This document shows, one piece after another, positions 35,394-44,027 of a DNA stretch of 64,000 nucleotides (its first letter is position 1; each line of letters opens with the position of its first letter). The stretch is taken from the NCBI GenBank assembly GCA_019637295.1, contig JAHBVX010000003.1, positions 744,001-808,000 on the forward strand, written 5' to 3'. This DNA is from Polyangiaceae bacterium. GTDB lineage: Bacteria > Myxococcota_A > Polyangia > Polyangiales > Polyangiaceae. A model generated the notes under the pieces. The model was not told the origin of the DNA, searched no databases, and saw only the letters and a program-made list of their open reading frames with translations. The position numbers and the translations under genes are program-made.

Positions 35394-36002
35394 TCACTCG
35401 CGCCCGCCGCGCTTGTTCAGGCCCACGAGGAACACCTCGGAGCTCTCCTGCCGTGTACCCCGAGGTCGGATGGTGCGCTCGGTCTCGTAGCTCCGTCGCA
35501 GCGACTCGCGCGCCGCCGGAAAGTCGCCGCTCATGAAGAGCTTGGCCACGAAGGAAGACCCCTCGCGGCCGTGCGCGAGGGCGACCTGCAGCGCGCGCTC
35601 GAATAGCTCGTAGGACAAGGCCTGGTCACGCACCTTGTTGCCGCTGGTGGCCGGGGCCATGTCCGAGAGCACGACGTCGAAGGGCCCCTGCTGCGCGAGC
35701 AACTCGGTGTCGAGCGCGAGCGCGTCCGCCTGCACCACCGTGACGTTCGCGGGGAACGCCTGCTCGATGGGGTTGAGATCGATCGCCAGCACCCGCCCGC
35801 CGGGACCGACCCGGCGACTCGCGTACAGGGACCAGGAGCCGGGAGCCGCGCCCAGGTCGAGCACGCGCTGCCCCGGCGCCAGCAGCCCGACGCGTTTGTC
35901 GATCTCCTCCAGCTTGAACACGCTGCGCGCGGGAAAGCCGCGCGCCCGCGCCTCGAGGGTTCGCGAGTCGGGCTTGCTGTAGGGGTTGTCGCGGCGGCTC
36001 AT
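35394..36002 (-). CDS. rlmE: 23S rRNA 2'-O-ribose methyltransferase RlmE
   Basis: This 202-residue RrmJ/FtsJ-type methyltransferase modifies U2552 in the A loop of 23S rRNA. It contains SVFKLEEIDKR (Lys of the K-D-K-E tetrad), the SAM motif VLDLGAAPGSWS, VVLSDMAPATSG (Asp), FVAKLFMSGDF (second Lys) and SSEVFLVGLNKR (Glu). The ATG at 36002 overlaps the stop of the upstream fusion gene as ATGA, so it is translationally coupled. It is the last gene of the rplC operon and converges with gcdH, leaving a 9-bp gap. Confidence 0.94.
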   Translation of the reverse strand: MSRRDNPYSKPDSRTLEARARGFPARSVFKLEEIDKRVGLLAPGQRVLDLGAAPGSWSLYASRRVGPGGRVLAIDLNPIEQAFPANVTVVQADALALDTELLAQQGPFDVVLSDMAPATSGNKVRDQALSYELFERALQVALAHGREGSSFVAKLFMSGDFPAARESLRRSYETERTIRPRGTRQESSEVFLVGLNKRGGRE

Positions 36003-37702
36003 CGCCGCCCCAGCGTATACGGTGCCGGTCGCGCGACCGCCAGCCACAGGCTCTTGGAGGGGAATGGCCCCGTCGGACCGGGTGGGCAGTCGACTTGGGC
36101 CGGTCCGTCGCGGACCGACGTCAGGGTGCGTCCCGCGTCCCGCGCGGCGCCGTGCGCCAGTCGACGAAGCCGCGCGGGGTCGGTCTTGCGGTGGTTGGTC
36201 ACGACCAGCAGCTGGCCGCCATCCGCCACCGCGCCGAGCGCCAGCGCGATCAGCCGCCGGAAGTCCTTGCTCAGGCTGAAGGTCTTGCCACGCCGCTTCG
36301 TCGCGAAGCTGGGCGGATCGAGCACGACCAGCTCGAACCCTCGACGAACCTCGGGACGAGCCAAGAACTCGAAGGCGTCGGCCTCGACCTGCCGGTGCGC
36401 GCGGGTGGCCTGCCCATTGCGCTCGAGCGCGCGCGCCGTGCGCTCGAGGGCCGGGCGCGACAGGTCCACGCTGACGGTTCGGGACGCGCCGCCGGTGGCC
36501 GCCGCCACGGTGAACGCGCCGGTATAGCTGAACAGGTTGAGCACGCGCAGCCCGGCGGCGCGCTCCGCCACGCGCCGCCGGTTCTCGCGCTGATCGACGA
36601 ACAGGCCCGTGGACAGCCCGTCGCCGAGCCAGACCTCGCACGCACGACCGTACTCGCGGACGACCAGGGGCTTGGGGGCGGGCTCGCCCGCCTCCGGCAG
36701 CGCCGGCGCGATCCGATCAGCGTCGAGCCGACGCAGATCGGCGCGCAGGCGTCGCTGCACATAGACTCCACGCGCCCCCTGACGCTCCAAGGCCGCGACG
36801 AGCTCGCTGCGTCGGCCCTCTGCCTCGTCGCTCGACAGCGACAACGCGACCCACTCGTCGTAGTAATCGACCACCACACCGGGCAGTCCGTCCCCGGCGT
36901 CGTTTACCAGCCGGAACGCCGAGGCCACCGCGAGCAGCGGCTGGCGCAGCGACAGCGCGTCACGCAGCCGTTGCTCCACTGCACCTGGGAGGGCTGGCGC
37001 CAGGCCTCGTGCCCAGGCGGCGAACTCCTCGGGCGCGGGCGACTCGAAGCTACACCCCACCTCCGGCAGCGCGAGCCCGGCGGCGTGCAGCATCACGCGC
37101 CACGCGGGGGCTCCGCCGTACGCCGCATCGCCGGCGATGGGTGCCTGGCGATGCGCGAGCTGAGCTCGCAGCTGGTGCGTGCGACCCGTGCGCGGCCGCA
37201 GCTCGAGCAGCGCCCGGCCACCGCCGCGCTCGAGGACGCGGAAGTCGGTGACTGCCGCCACCCCGCCCTGCGCCACGACCCGGGTCGGCTTACCCTTCTG
37301 GGGCTCGAGGCGATCCTCGAAGCGGCCGCGCTCGGGCAGCCCCGGATCGGTCACCGCCGCGACGTACCAGCGCTCCAGCTGATGGCCGTCGAAGGCCCGA
37401 GCCAGCGACGCGTTCTGGGCCCGATCCCGGGCCAGCAAGAGGACGCCGCTGGTCACCTGGTCGAGCCGTTGGTGAACCCCGAGGTACGGGTCCTGCCCGA
37501 GCGCCAGGCAGCGCTGCTGCAGTCGCCGCAGGACGTCCCCCGCGAGCATGTCGTCGCCGCCGTGCACCGGCAGACCGGCTGGCTTGTCGACGACCAACAG
37601 CCCGTCCGAGTCGAAGAGCACGCGCTCCTCGAGCCAGGGACTCGACAGTGCCTCGAGCCGTGAACCAAAAGCGCGGAGCGACGTCGCTCCGCGCTCGCTC
37701 AC
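35999..37702 (-). CDS. RluA-type pseudouridine synthase fused to an RlmK/RlmI-like rRNA methyltransferase
   Basis: This 567-residue two-enzyme fusion has an N-terminal RluA-family pseudouridine synthase (about 20-230): VVDKPAGLPVHGG, HQRLDQVTSGVLLLARD with catalytic Asp81, and RTGRTHQLRAQLAH. The C-terminal methyltransferase (about 265-565) shows the COG1092 hallmark GLPGVVVDYYD, GLSTGLFVDQRENRR, the SAM motif VLNLFSYTGAFTVAAA and VVLDPPSFATKRRGKTFS. Where RlmI has the cysteine-bearing SCS motif of m5C enzymes, this protein has VTNHRK, closer to the SNNKRGF of the RlmK (m7G2069) half of RlmKL. The GTG start at 37702 overlaps the rplC stop as GTGA. Its targets are probably in 23S rRNA (inference). 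Confidence 0.88.
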   Translation of the reverse strand: MSERGATSLRAFGSRLEALSSPWLEERVLFDSDGLLVVDKPAGLPVHGGDDMLAGDVLRRLQQRCLALGQDPYLGVHQRLDQVTSGVLLLARDRAQNASLARAFDGHQLERWYVAAVTDPGLPERGRFEDRLEPQKGKPTRVVAQGGVAAVTDFRVLERGGGRALLELRPRTGRTHQLRAQLAHRQAPIAGDAAYGGAPAWRVMLHAAGLALPEVGCSFESPAPEEFAAWARGLAPALPGAVEQRLRDALSLRQPLLAVASAFRLVNDAGDGLPGVVVDYYDEWVALSLSSDEAEGRRSELVAALERQGARGVYVQRRLRADLRRLDADRIAPALPEAGEPAPKPLVVREYGRACEVWLGDGLSTGLFVDQRENRRRVAERAAGLRVLNLFSYTGAFTVAAATGGASRTVSVDLSRPALERTARALERNGQATRAHRQVEADAFEFLARPEVRRGFELVVLDPPSFATKRRGKTFSLSKDFRRLIALALGAVADGGQLLVVTNHRKTDPARLRRLAHGAARDAGRTLTSVRDGPAQVDCPPGPTGPFPSKSLWLAVARPAPYTLGRR

Positions 37703-38358
37703 GACTTGCCGCCGCGCTTCTTGATGGCGCCTTTGACGAACACCAGGGCGTTCTTCGAGCCGGGAATGCCGCCACGCACGAAGATCAGGCCCTCCTCGGG
37801 CAAGAGCTTCACGATGCGCTGGTTGAGCACGCTGGTCTTCTCGGAGCCGTAGTGACCCGGCATCTTCCGGCCGAGCATGACGCGGCCTGGAGTCATGTTG
37901 GTACCGATCGAGCCACCGTGGCGCTTGTACTCGTGGGCACCGTGCGAGCTGCCCCCGCCCCGGAAGCCCCAACGCTTCATCACACCCGTGAAGCCTCGAC
38001 CCTTGGTGATGCCCTGCACGTCGACGAACTGACCTTCTTGGAAGACGCCCTCGAGCGCGAGCTTCTGCCCAGGCTCGTACGCCGCCGCGAACTCCGCCGT
38101 GCAACGCAGCTCACGCAGGGTGCGCTTGGGGCTGACGCCCGCCTTCTTGTAGGCGCCGGCCAGCGCCTTGTTCGTGTGCTTGTCGCTGCGCTCGCCGAGG
38201 CCGACGATCAGCGCGTCGTAGCCGTGCTTCTCGGCGGTGCGCTTGCCCACGACCACTGCGTGGGACTCGATGACCGTGCACGGGATGACCGTCCCGTCCG
38301 CCGTGAACACTTGCGTCATTCCGAGCTTCTTGCCGATGACGCCGGGATGCTGATTCAT
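37699..38358 (-). CDS. rplC: 50S ribosomal protein L3
   Basis: This 219-residue L3 has the standard start GVIGKKLGMTQVF, a central ITKGRGFTGVMKRWGF segment and the extended loop with GSIGTNMTPGRVMLGRKMPGHYG that reaches toward the peptidyl-transferase centre. In E. coli the loop reads GSIGQNQTPG, with the first Gln methylated by PrmB; here it is Thr. A good SD (AGGAGA) lies 9 nt upstream. Unlike the usual S10 operon (rpsJ-rplC-rplD-rplW), no other ribosomal gene follows; instead two rRNA-modification genes are coupled to it. Confidence 0.96.
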   Translation of the reverse strand: MNQHPGVIGKKLGMTQVFTADGTVIPCTVIESHAVVVGKRTAEKHGYDALIVGLGERSDKHTNKALAGAYKKAGVSPKRTLRELRCTAEFAAAYEPGQKLALEGVFQEGQFVDVQGITKGRGFTGVMKRWGFRGGGSSHGAHEYKRHGGSIGTNMTPGRVMLGRKMPGHYGSEKTSVLNQRIVKLLPEEGLIFVRGGIPGSKNALVFVKGAIKKRGGKS

Positions 38359-38444
38359 GGGTCTTGTCTCCTGGTTGCCGAGGCCGGTCGAAGCCGGTGC
38401 CGGGCCGAGGGTTCGCCGAGGCGAAGGATTGCGTAGGGAGCGCG

Positions 38445-38473
38445 GACGTAGCGGACGGAAACGGCTTCGTCAA
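38445..38473 (-). promoter_or_regulatory. Promoter of the rplC operon
   Basis: On the minus strand TTGACG (38473-38468), a 17-bp spacer and TACGTC (38450-38445). Leader about 80 nt to ATG 38358. Its -35 lies back-to-back with that of rplS. Confidence 0.4.
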
Positions 38474-38486
38474 GGTGACTTTGTCG

Positions 38487-38516
38487 TTGACTCGGCGGGC
38501 GGCGCGGACATAATTC
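38487..38516 (+). promoter_or_regulatory. Promoter of rplS
   Basis: TTGACT (38487-38492) with CATAAT (38509-38514, 16-bp spacer) or TAATTC (38511-38516, 18-bp spacer). This is among the most consensus-like promoters in the window, as expected for a ribosomal gene. Confidence 0.5.
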
Positions 38517-38574
38517 CCGCCCCTCGCGCTCGGACGGCCACTTCCGGATCGAGCTGCGCTGCGCCGGAGCCGCC

Positions 38575-38934
38575 ATGTCCACCGTACACTCCAAGATTGC
38601 CGCGTTCGAGTCGAGCGCCCAGCGTACCGATCTGCCCGCCTTTCGCGTCGGGGACACCGTCGCCGTGCACTACCGCATCGTGGAGGGCGACAAGCTCCGC
38701 ACCCAGGTCTTTCGGGGCACCGTCATCAAGCGGCATCGCGCCGGCGCCCGGAGCACGTTTACCGTCCGCAAGACGAGCTTCAACGTCGGCGTCGAGCGCA
38801 TTTTTCTGCTGCATTCCCCGCGTATCGAGAAGATCGAGGTGGTCAGCCGCGGCGTGGTGCGCAAAGGCCGCCTCTTCTACCTCCGCAACCTGACGGGCAA
38901 GGCCGCCCGCATCAAGGACGTGAAGGACATCTGA
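38575..38934 (+). CDS. rplS: 50S ribosomal protein L19
   Basis: This 119-residue protein has the L19 sequence features [51 protein letters not shown] and [23 protein letters not shown]19 sits at the 30S-50S interface. In many bacteria rplS is cotranscribed with rimM and trmD; here neither is adjacent. Divergent from the rplC operon over a 216-bp region containing both promoters. Confidence 0.96.
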   Translation: MSTVHSKIAAFESSAQRTDLPAFRVGDTVAVHYRIVEGDKLRTQVFRGTVIKRHRAGARSTFTVRKTSFNVGVERIFLLHSPRIEKIEVVSRGVVRKGRLFYLRNLTGKAARIKDVKDI

Positions 38935-39005
38935 GGTCCCCGGCGCGGGCGCCCGGGTCGGCACGCACCCGGCCACCGAGCCTCGACCGAAGTTGCGATG
39001 GGGCC

Positions 39006-39035
39006 TTGGTGACGACAGAGAGGTCGGGCTATGCT
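39006..39035 (+). promoter_or_regulatory. Promoter of the FHA/PP2C/ABC cluster
   Basis: TTGGTG (39006-39011), an 18-bp spacer and TATGCT (39030-39035). A leader of about 50 nt with SD GGAGG (39076-39080) precedes ATG 39089. Confidence 0.4.
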
Positions 39036-39088
39036 GGCGCGCGTTTCGGGCCACAGGATTGGCCCGCACCCATCCGGAGGTCTCAGGG

Positions 39089-40306
39089 ATGATCGCGTGC
39101 CCGCGCTGTGGCATCTCCAATCAGCCGACTAGCAAGTTCTGCGCTTCCTGTGGAGCGCCGCTGCCGGCATCTGGCCAAGCCGGGCCACCCCCTGGGGGAC
39201 CACCCGCCGGCTGGGGTCCGCCGGGAGGCCCTCCTCCCGGGGCCAGCCCGTATGGTCCCCCACCGGGCGCGCCCCCGCCGGGCGCGGGTCCCTACGGCCC
39301 GCCGCCGGGCCCACCGCCGGGCGCGAGTCCCTACGGTCCACCGCCGGGCGCACCGCCAAGCCCCTATGGTCCACCTCCGGGAGCCCCACCAGCCGGCGGC
39401 CCCGGTTGGGGCGGCCCGCCACCCGCGGCGGGCGGCTGGGGACCGCCTGGTGCTGCCCCGGTGCGCGTCGGCACGCCCGAGGGGCTCAACCCCTTCGGTG
39501 CCACCATGACGCCAGATCTGGGCGGTCCGGCGGGATTTCCTCCTCCTGGCCAGCCTGGGCCCGGCCCGAGCCCCTATGGCCCGCCGCCGGGAGCTGGCTT
39601 TGGCGGGCCGCCGATGGGCCCGCCGCCCGGAGCCCCCATGGGCCCGCCGCCCGGAGCCCCCATGGGCTCGCCGCCCGGAGCCCCCATGGGCTCGCCGCCC
39701 GGCGCTCCTCTGGGCCCTGCGCCTGCCATCCTGTCCCCGCCGCCGGGTTCGCCGGTGCCGCACGCTCCACCCGGAGCCGGCGGCGCCGGGTGGAACGATC
39801 CGGCGGCCTTCGCGGCGACGGCGCCGCCGCCCACCGCGGACGAGCACCTCAAGGCCCAGGGCCAGGCGGCGCCGCCCGAGCCGGCAGCCGAGGCGCGCGC
39901 GTCCGCACCTCCACCTCCAGAGCCGCAGCCAGAGCCCGAGGCGCGGGAGCCCGCCGATCCTCTCACCCTCTCGGCCCAGGCTCCGCGCGTCCTGGCGGGC
40001 TTCCTCGTGAGCTACGAGGGCAGCGACCTCGGGACGTTCTGGGCCATCTACCAGGGCAAGAACGTGGTGGGTCGCAAAGAGGCCGCCGAGGGTCTCGACA
40101 TCGAGATCGATCATCCGACGACGTCGTCTCGCCACGCCGTGGTGCACGCCTCGGCTCGTCCCGGTCGCTTCAAGATCGAGGACACGGGCAGCACGAACGG
40201 CACCTTCGTCAACGACGACAAGATCCCACAGAAGGCTCCGCGGGATCTGAAGGACGGGGACCAGCTTCGCTTTGGCGGCTACGCCGTGACCGTGAAGGTC
40301 GTCTGA
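39089..40306 (+). CDS. Zinc-ribbon and FHA domain protein
   Basis: This 405-residue protein has an N-terminal zinc ribbon (CPRCG-x9-FCASCG, residues 4-20), a long Pro/Gly-rich linker (about 25-300) made of repeated PPPGAPMG and YGPPPGA units, and a C-terminal FHA domain (about 315-405). The FHA domain has VVGRKEA, SRHAVVH and DTGSTNGTFVND, so its phospho-threonine-binding residues are intact. No signal peptide, so cytoplasmic. It starts the same-strand group with the VWA-like/FHA, PP2C and FHA-ABC genes and probably reads phosphorylation by a Ser/Thr kinase (inference). Confidence 0.88.
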   Translation: MIACPRCGISNQPTSKFCASCGAPLPASGQAGPPPGGPPAGWGPPGGPPPGASPYGPPPGAPPPGAGPYGPPPGPPPGASPYGPPPGAPPSPYGPPPGAPPAGGPGWGGPPPAAGGWGPPGAAPVRVGTPEGLNPFGATMTPDLGGPAGFPPPGQPGPGPSPYGPPPGAGFGGPPMGPPPGAPMGPPPGAPMGSPPGAPMGSPPGAPLGPAPAILSPPPGSPVPHAPPGAGGAGWNDPAAFAATAPPPTADEHLKAQGQAAPPEPAAEARASAPPPPEPQPEPEAREPADPLTLSAQAPRVLAGFLVSYEGSDLGTFWAIYQGKNVVGRKEAAEGLDIEIDHPTTSSRHAVVHASARPGRFKIEDTGSTNGTFVNDDKIPQKAPRDLKDGDQLRFGGYAVTVKVV

Positions 40307-40326
40307 ACGGGGAGAGAGAACTGCCG

Positions 40327-42660
40327 ATGAATTACCTCCTGCACCGCCCGCCTCGGCGCCTGCATCCGTGGTTGCTCGCCACGACGCTGGTGCTCTGGGT
40401 CGGCTTCGCGAGCGCTGCGCCCGAAGCGCATCTGCTGCGTGTGGATCCGCGCGCCGCGCAAGACAACGGAACGCCGATCCTGACCACGGTGGTCGAGGTC
40501 GTGGAGACCAAGCGTGTCAGCGACGCCACCGCACCCTGCGCCGGGGATCGCGGCAGCGCGCTGCACGCCTGCATCTCCTCGGCGTTGGAGAAGCCCTACG
40601 CGCTGTACCAACCCTTTCCGTTCCCGCATCAGAACGCCATCTTCACAGTGAAGGTGGACGGGGCGGACCACCCCGCGAAGTACGTCAGCCACGCGGAGTG
40701 GGGTCAGAGCCTGCAGCAACCCGGCGTGGGCACGGCGTGGCTGATCTTGATAGACGCGGACGCTCGCAACAAGGGACTCGAAGACTCCAAGGCGGTGGCG
40801 CAGCGCTTCATCTCCAGCATGGGGCCGCACGATCTCGTCGACGTCATGTTCTTCAACGACCGCCAGGTCGTGCGCGACTCCAAATGGGTGTCCGCCGCGC
40901 AGCGCTCCAAGGCCGCGGCGTTCGTCAGCAGCGCCCCAGGGACGTACCCCTCTCAAGGTCGCAACCGCTCGCTGCTCACCATCATCAAGACCGCAGCGAC
41001 GGACGGCTTCAAGAGCCTCGGCAACGTCGGCGAAGGGGTGCAAGTGCCGCTGCATCAGGCCATGGTGGTGCTGTCCACGGGCTTCGGCGGCACGGACCCG
41101 TCCACGACCGGACCGGGTGCGATGCAGCTGCAGTCGTACATGACGGGCGGACGGTTCCCGGAGAACAACACCGCGCTGCCCAAGGCGCCGGTCCCGGTGA
41201 TCAGCATCTACCAGCCGCCGACGACGTACGACGAGTTCAAGCAGAACTCGATGGACTTCATGCAGAACCTCGCCAACTCCGAGATTGGCGGCTTCTTCAC
41301 CATCATGCAGCCCGGAGAGGGCGGTCGCGCCGGAACCATCGTCAACGCGGTGCGCGCCCGCTTCGCGAAGATGCACATCGTGAAGTGGCGCGTGGCCTGC
41401 ATAGCCCCCGCGGTCACCCAAACCTTCAGCCTGAACTTCACCAACGTCAAGCCGCCCATCTTGGGCGACAACAGCTTCAAGGACGTGCCCGTCGGGATCG
41501 ACCCGTCCACCTGGCCCCTGGATGTGAACATCCAGTACTCGCAGGACATGGCGAGTCGGCAGGGCGGCATCTACCCGAACGGGACGTTCAAGGTGTACGG
41601 CGACTTCTGCTGGGGCGGCGACAAAGGCCGAGCGGAGGTCTACTTCCTGCCCGCCGGTCAGCAGGTGCCCACCGCCCTGGCCGGCGCGGACATCGAGAAG
41701 GCCAAGCGTACGCAGCAGCAGCTCATCGCGATGGGCATGAAGGGCACCACCTCGGAGGCGAGTGACACCTACGCGGAGTTCGTCGCGCCGGACAAGGACA
41801 AGATCCTGCACGGCGCCGGTCAACAGGCCGTGGTGCGCGTGATCGTCTACGACAACAAGGCCTTGCGCACGAGCGGGGTGACCTCGGACAGCATCATCCA
41901 GCTCAAGGGTACGACTCAGCCGTTCCCCATCCTGTGGGTGCTCGGCGGAGCGTTCGGCCTGGTGGTCCTGGCGTTGCTGGTAGTGGTGATCGTCCGCAGC
42001 GGAGGACGCAAGCGCGGCAATCCGCCCCCAGCTCCTCCGATGGGCGGCGGCTATCCCCCCGGCGGCGGCTACGGCGGCCCACCACCCGGCGGGGGTTACG
42101 GCGGCGGCTACGCACCACCCGGCGGGGGTTACGGAGGTCCGCCACCCGGCGGCGGCTATCCGCCACCCGGCGGCGGCTACGGCGGGGGAGGATATGGAGC
42201 ATCTGCCTCCCCTCAAGTAGTCCCCGCCGTCGCCCCTGTGGGCGGCGGCGGGGTCAACGCAGAGTTCCTCTACGGCGGCAGCGAGCCGAAGTACGGCGTG
42301 ACGAACGACGTCCCGGCGCAGGCGCCGCCGCCGAACCCCTACGGCTCACCGCCCGCCGTCGCCGCGCTCTCCCGCGCCACGCTCACCGGCTCGGCTGGCG
42401 TATTCACGGTGGTGCCGCAGGTGGAGATGAAGGTCGGCCGCGATGGCGCGGTGTGCGGCATCTTGCTCTCCGAGCCGCGGGTATCGGCCTTCCACGCCTC
42501 GCTCAAGCTCGAGGGCGGGCAGCTGTTGGTCCGCGACGAGCAAAGCAACAATGGCACCCAGGTCAACGGTAGTCGGCTGAGCGCCGGGGTCTGGGCGCCG
42601 GTGGCGGACGGCTCGCTCGTGCGTTTTGGGCCCGTCGAGTTCAGCGTCCGACTCGAGTGA
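40327..42660 (+). CDS. Exported VWA-like protein with cytoplasmic FHA domain
   Basis: This 777-residue protein has a Sec signal (about 1-30, ending FASAAPEA) and a periplasmic region with a von Willebrand A-like fold (about 130-290; WLILIDADARN, LVDVMFFND, MVVLSTGFGG). Its MIDAS is degenerate (D-A-D-A-R instead of D-x-S-x-S). Further beta-rich sequence leads to one transmembrane helix (about 533-557). A cytoplasmic Gly/Pro/Tyr-rich tract (GGYGGPPPGGG repeats) precedes an FHA domain (about 690-775; VGRDGAVCGI, SAFHASL, EQSNNGTQVNG). It could couple an external contact to phospho-dependent signalling (inference). It lies 20 bp after the zinc-ribbon FHA gene. Confidence 0.82.
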   Translation: MNYLLHRPPRRLHPWLLATTLVLWVGFASAAPEAHLLRVDPRAAQDNGTPILTTVVEVVETKRVSDATAPCAGDRGSALHACISSALEKPYALYQPFPFPHQNAIFTVKVDGADHPAKYVSHAEWGQSLQQPGVGTAWLILIDADARNKGLEDSKAVAQRFISSMGPHDLVDVMFFNDRQVVRDSKWVSAAQRSKAAAFVSSAPGTYPSQGRNRSLLTIIKTAATDGFKSLGNVGEGVQVPLHQAMVVLSTGFGGTDPSTTGPGAMQLQSYMTGGRFPENNTALPKAPVPVISIYQPPTTYDEFKQNSMDFMQNLANSEIGGFFTIMQPGEGGRAGTIVNAVRARFAKMHIVKWRVACIAPAVTQTFSLNFTNVKPPILGDNSFKDVPVGIDPSTWPLDVNIQYSQDMASRQGGIYPNGTFKVYGDFCWGGDKGRAEVYFLPAGQQVPTALAGADIEKAKRTQQQLIAMGMKGTTSEASDTYAEFVAPDKDKILHGAGQQAVVRVIVYDNKALRTSGVTSDSIIQLKGTTQPFPILWVLGGAFGLVVLALLVVVIVRSGGRKRGNPPPAPPMGGGYPPGGGYGGPPPGGGYGGGYAPPGGGYGGPPPGGGYPPPGGGYGGGGYGASASPQVVPAVAPVGGGGVNAEFLYGGSEPKYGVTNDVPAQAPPPNPYGSPPAVAALSRATLTGSAGVFTVVPQVEMKVGRDGAVCGILLSEPRVSAFHASLKLEGGQLLVRDEQSNNGTQVNGSRLSAGVWAPVADGSLVRFGPVEFSVRLE

Positions 42661-42667
42661 GAACACC

Positions 42668-43909
42668 ATGCGTCGTGCTGCACGTGGCGTCGTCGTGGAC
42701 TGCGCAGAGCTGACCGACCCGGGCCAAGATCCGACCAAGCAGATCAACGAAGACTCCTGCGCGCTGGTCACCACTCCGCTCGGCGTCCTGGCGGTGGTGT
42801 GCGACGGGATGGGGGGGCACTCTGCCGGACGCGAAGCCAGCGTCACCGGGGTCCGCACCATCATCGACCAGCTCGCGCAGAGCTCGGGTCCCCCCGGCGC
42901 CGCGCTGAAGAGTGCGCTCGAGCACGCCGCCACCGCGGTGTACGCGGTGGGGGGCAGCTCGCCGCCGGAGCTCCGCCCCGGCTCCACCTGCGTATCCTTG
43001 CTCCTGCACGAGGGTGGCGCTCATGTGGCCCACGTGGGCGACTCGCGCGCGTACCTGCTGCGCGGCAGTCACATCACACGACTGACCCGCGACCACTCGA
43101 TGGTCCAGCAGATGATCGACGCCGGGCTGCTGACGGACGCGGAGGCCGTCGACCACCCCGAGGCCAACAAGATCACTCGCGCGCTGGGCATGACCCCCAC
43201 CGTCGAGGTCGAGCTGTCGGAGGCTCCGGTCCGCTTGCTCCCGGGCGACGTGCTCCTGCTGTGCTCCGACGGACTGACGGATCTGGTGAGCGACGACGAG
43301 ATCGGGACGCTCTGTCGTACCCACGCGCCCAAAGGCCCCGAGCACATGTGTCAGGTGTTGGTCAACGTCGCCAACGCGCGCGGCGGCTGGGACAACATCA
43401 CCGCCGTCGCGCTGATCGTGGTGGAGCTACCCCGCAGCGCGTCGGACACGGTCGTGCTGGAAGGCGACGCCAACACCCTCGTGGACTCGCCGGCACCTGG
43501 CGCCACCCTGGTCGACACCGAGCCACGACCGGGCGCGGGTGACACGATGCTCGACGAGCCCCGGCTCGAGCGCACGACCCTCCCGGGTGACGCCCCGCCC
43601 ACGCGCACCGTGAACTTCCTCGACGACCCGCTCCCACACAGCGCGCCGGTGCCTGCCCGGGCCAAGACGGTGCTGTGGCTGGGCGCGGTCCTCTCGGGTG
43701 TGATCCTGAGCACCATCATCGTGTGGGCGCTGGTTCGTGCCGTGCGAAAGGCACCCGACGACGTACCGCCGCCGCTTCAGGCGCCCAGCGCGGAGCCCGC
43801 CATTCCAACCATGCCCGAGGTCACGCTCGAGACACCGGAGACCATGGAGCGCCGCCGCAAGCGCCGCCCCCGTGATGCCGGCGCAGACGCGGACTCGGGG
43901 CCAGAGTGA
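42668..43909 (+). CDS. PP2C-family Ser/Thr phosphatase with membrane anchor
   Basis: This 413-residue protein has an N-terminal PP2C/PPM domain (about 8-258) with metal-binding signatures INEDS, VVCDGMGGHSAGREAS, HVGDSRAYLLR, LTRDHSM, LCSDGLTDLVSDDEI and GGWDNITAVAL, all intact. A Thr/Asp/Pro-rich segment with several TxxD-type sites follows, then one transmembrane helix (about 334-357) and a Pro/basic tail. It should dephosphorylate Ser/Thr kinase targets, presumably including the FHA-ABC and FHA partners beside it (inference from context). It begins 7 bp after the VWA-FHA stop; a palindrome follows its own stop. Confidence 0.92.
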   Translation: MRRAARGVVVDCAELTDPGQDPTKQINEDSCALVTTPLGVLAVVCDGMGGHSAGREASVTGVRTIIDQLAQSSGPPGAALKSALEHAATAVYAVGGSSPPELRPGSTCVSLLLHEGGAHVAHVGDSRAYLLRGSHITRLTRDHSMVQQMIDAGLLTDAEAVDHPEANKITRALGMTPTVEVELSEAPVRLLPGDVLLLCSDGLTDLVSDDEIGTLCRTHAPKGPEHMCQVLVNVANARGGWDNITAVALIVVELPRSASDTVVLEGDANTLVDSPAPGATLVDTEPRPGAGDTMLDEPRLERTTLPGDAPPTRTVNFLDDPLPHSAPVPARAKTVLWLGAVLSGVILSTIIVWALVRAVRKAPDDVPPPLQAPSAEPAIPTMPEVTLETPETMERRRKRRPRDAGADADSGPE

Positions 43910-43912
43910 GCG

Positions 43913-43934
43913 CGGCGACGGCGCGCCGTCGCCG
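43913..43934 (+). terminator. GC-rich palindrome after the PP2C gene
   Basis: A perfect 22-bp palindrome (CGGCGACGGCG/CGCCGTCGCCG) begins 4 bp after the PP2C stop and is followed by GAAAAT. The stem is strong but no U run follows, so it may terminate, attenuate or stabilise the upstream mRNA. Confidence 0.35.
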
Positions 43935-44027
43935 GAAAATCGCGGCGAGCTCTTGCATTATGCGCGCCGCCCGGTTCCATCGCGTCGGGAGTTGGCCTAA
44001 TGACGGGGCAGTGCGCGAGCGTTTGAC

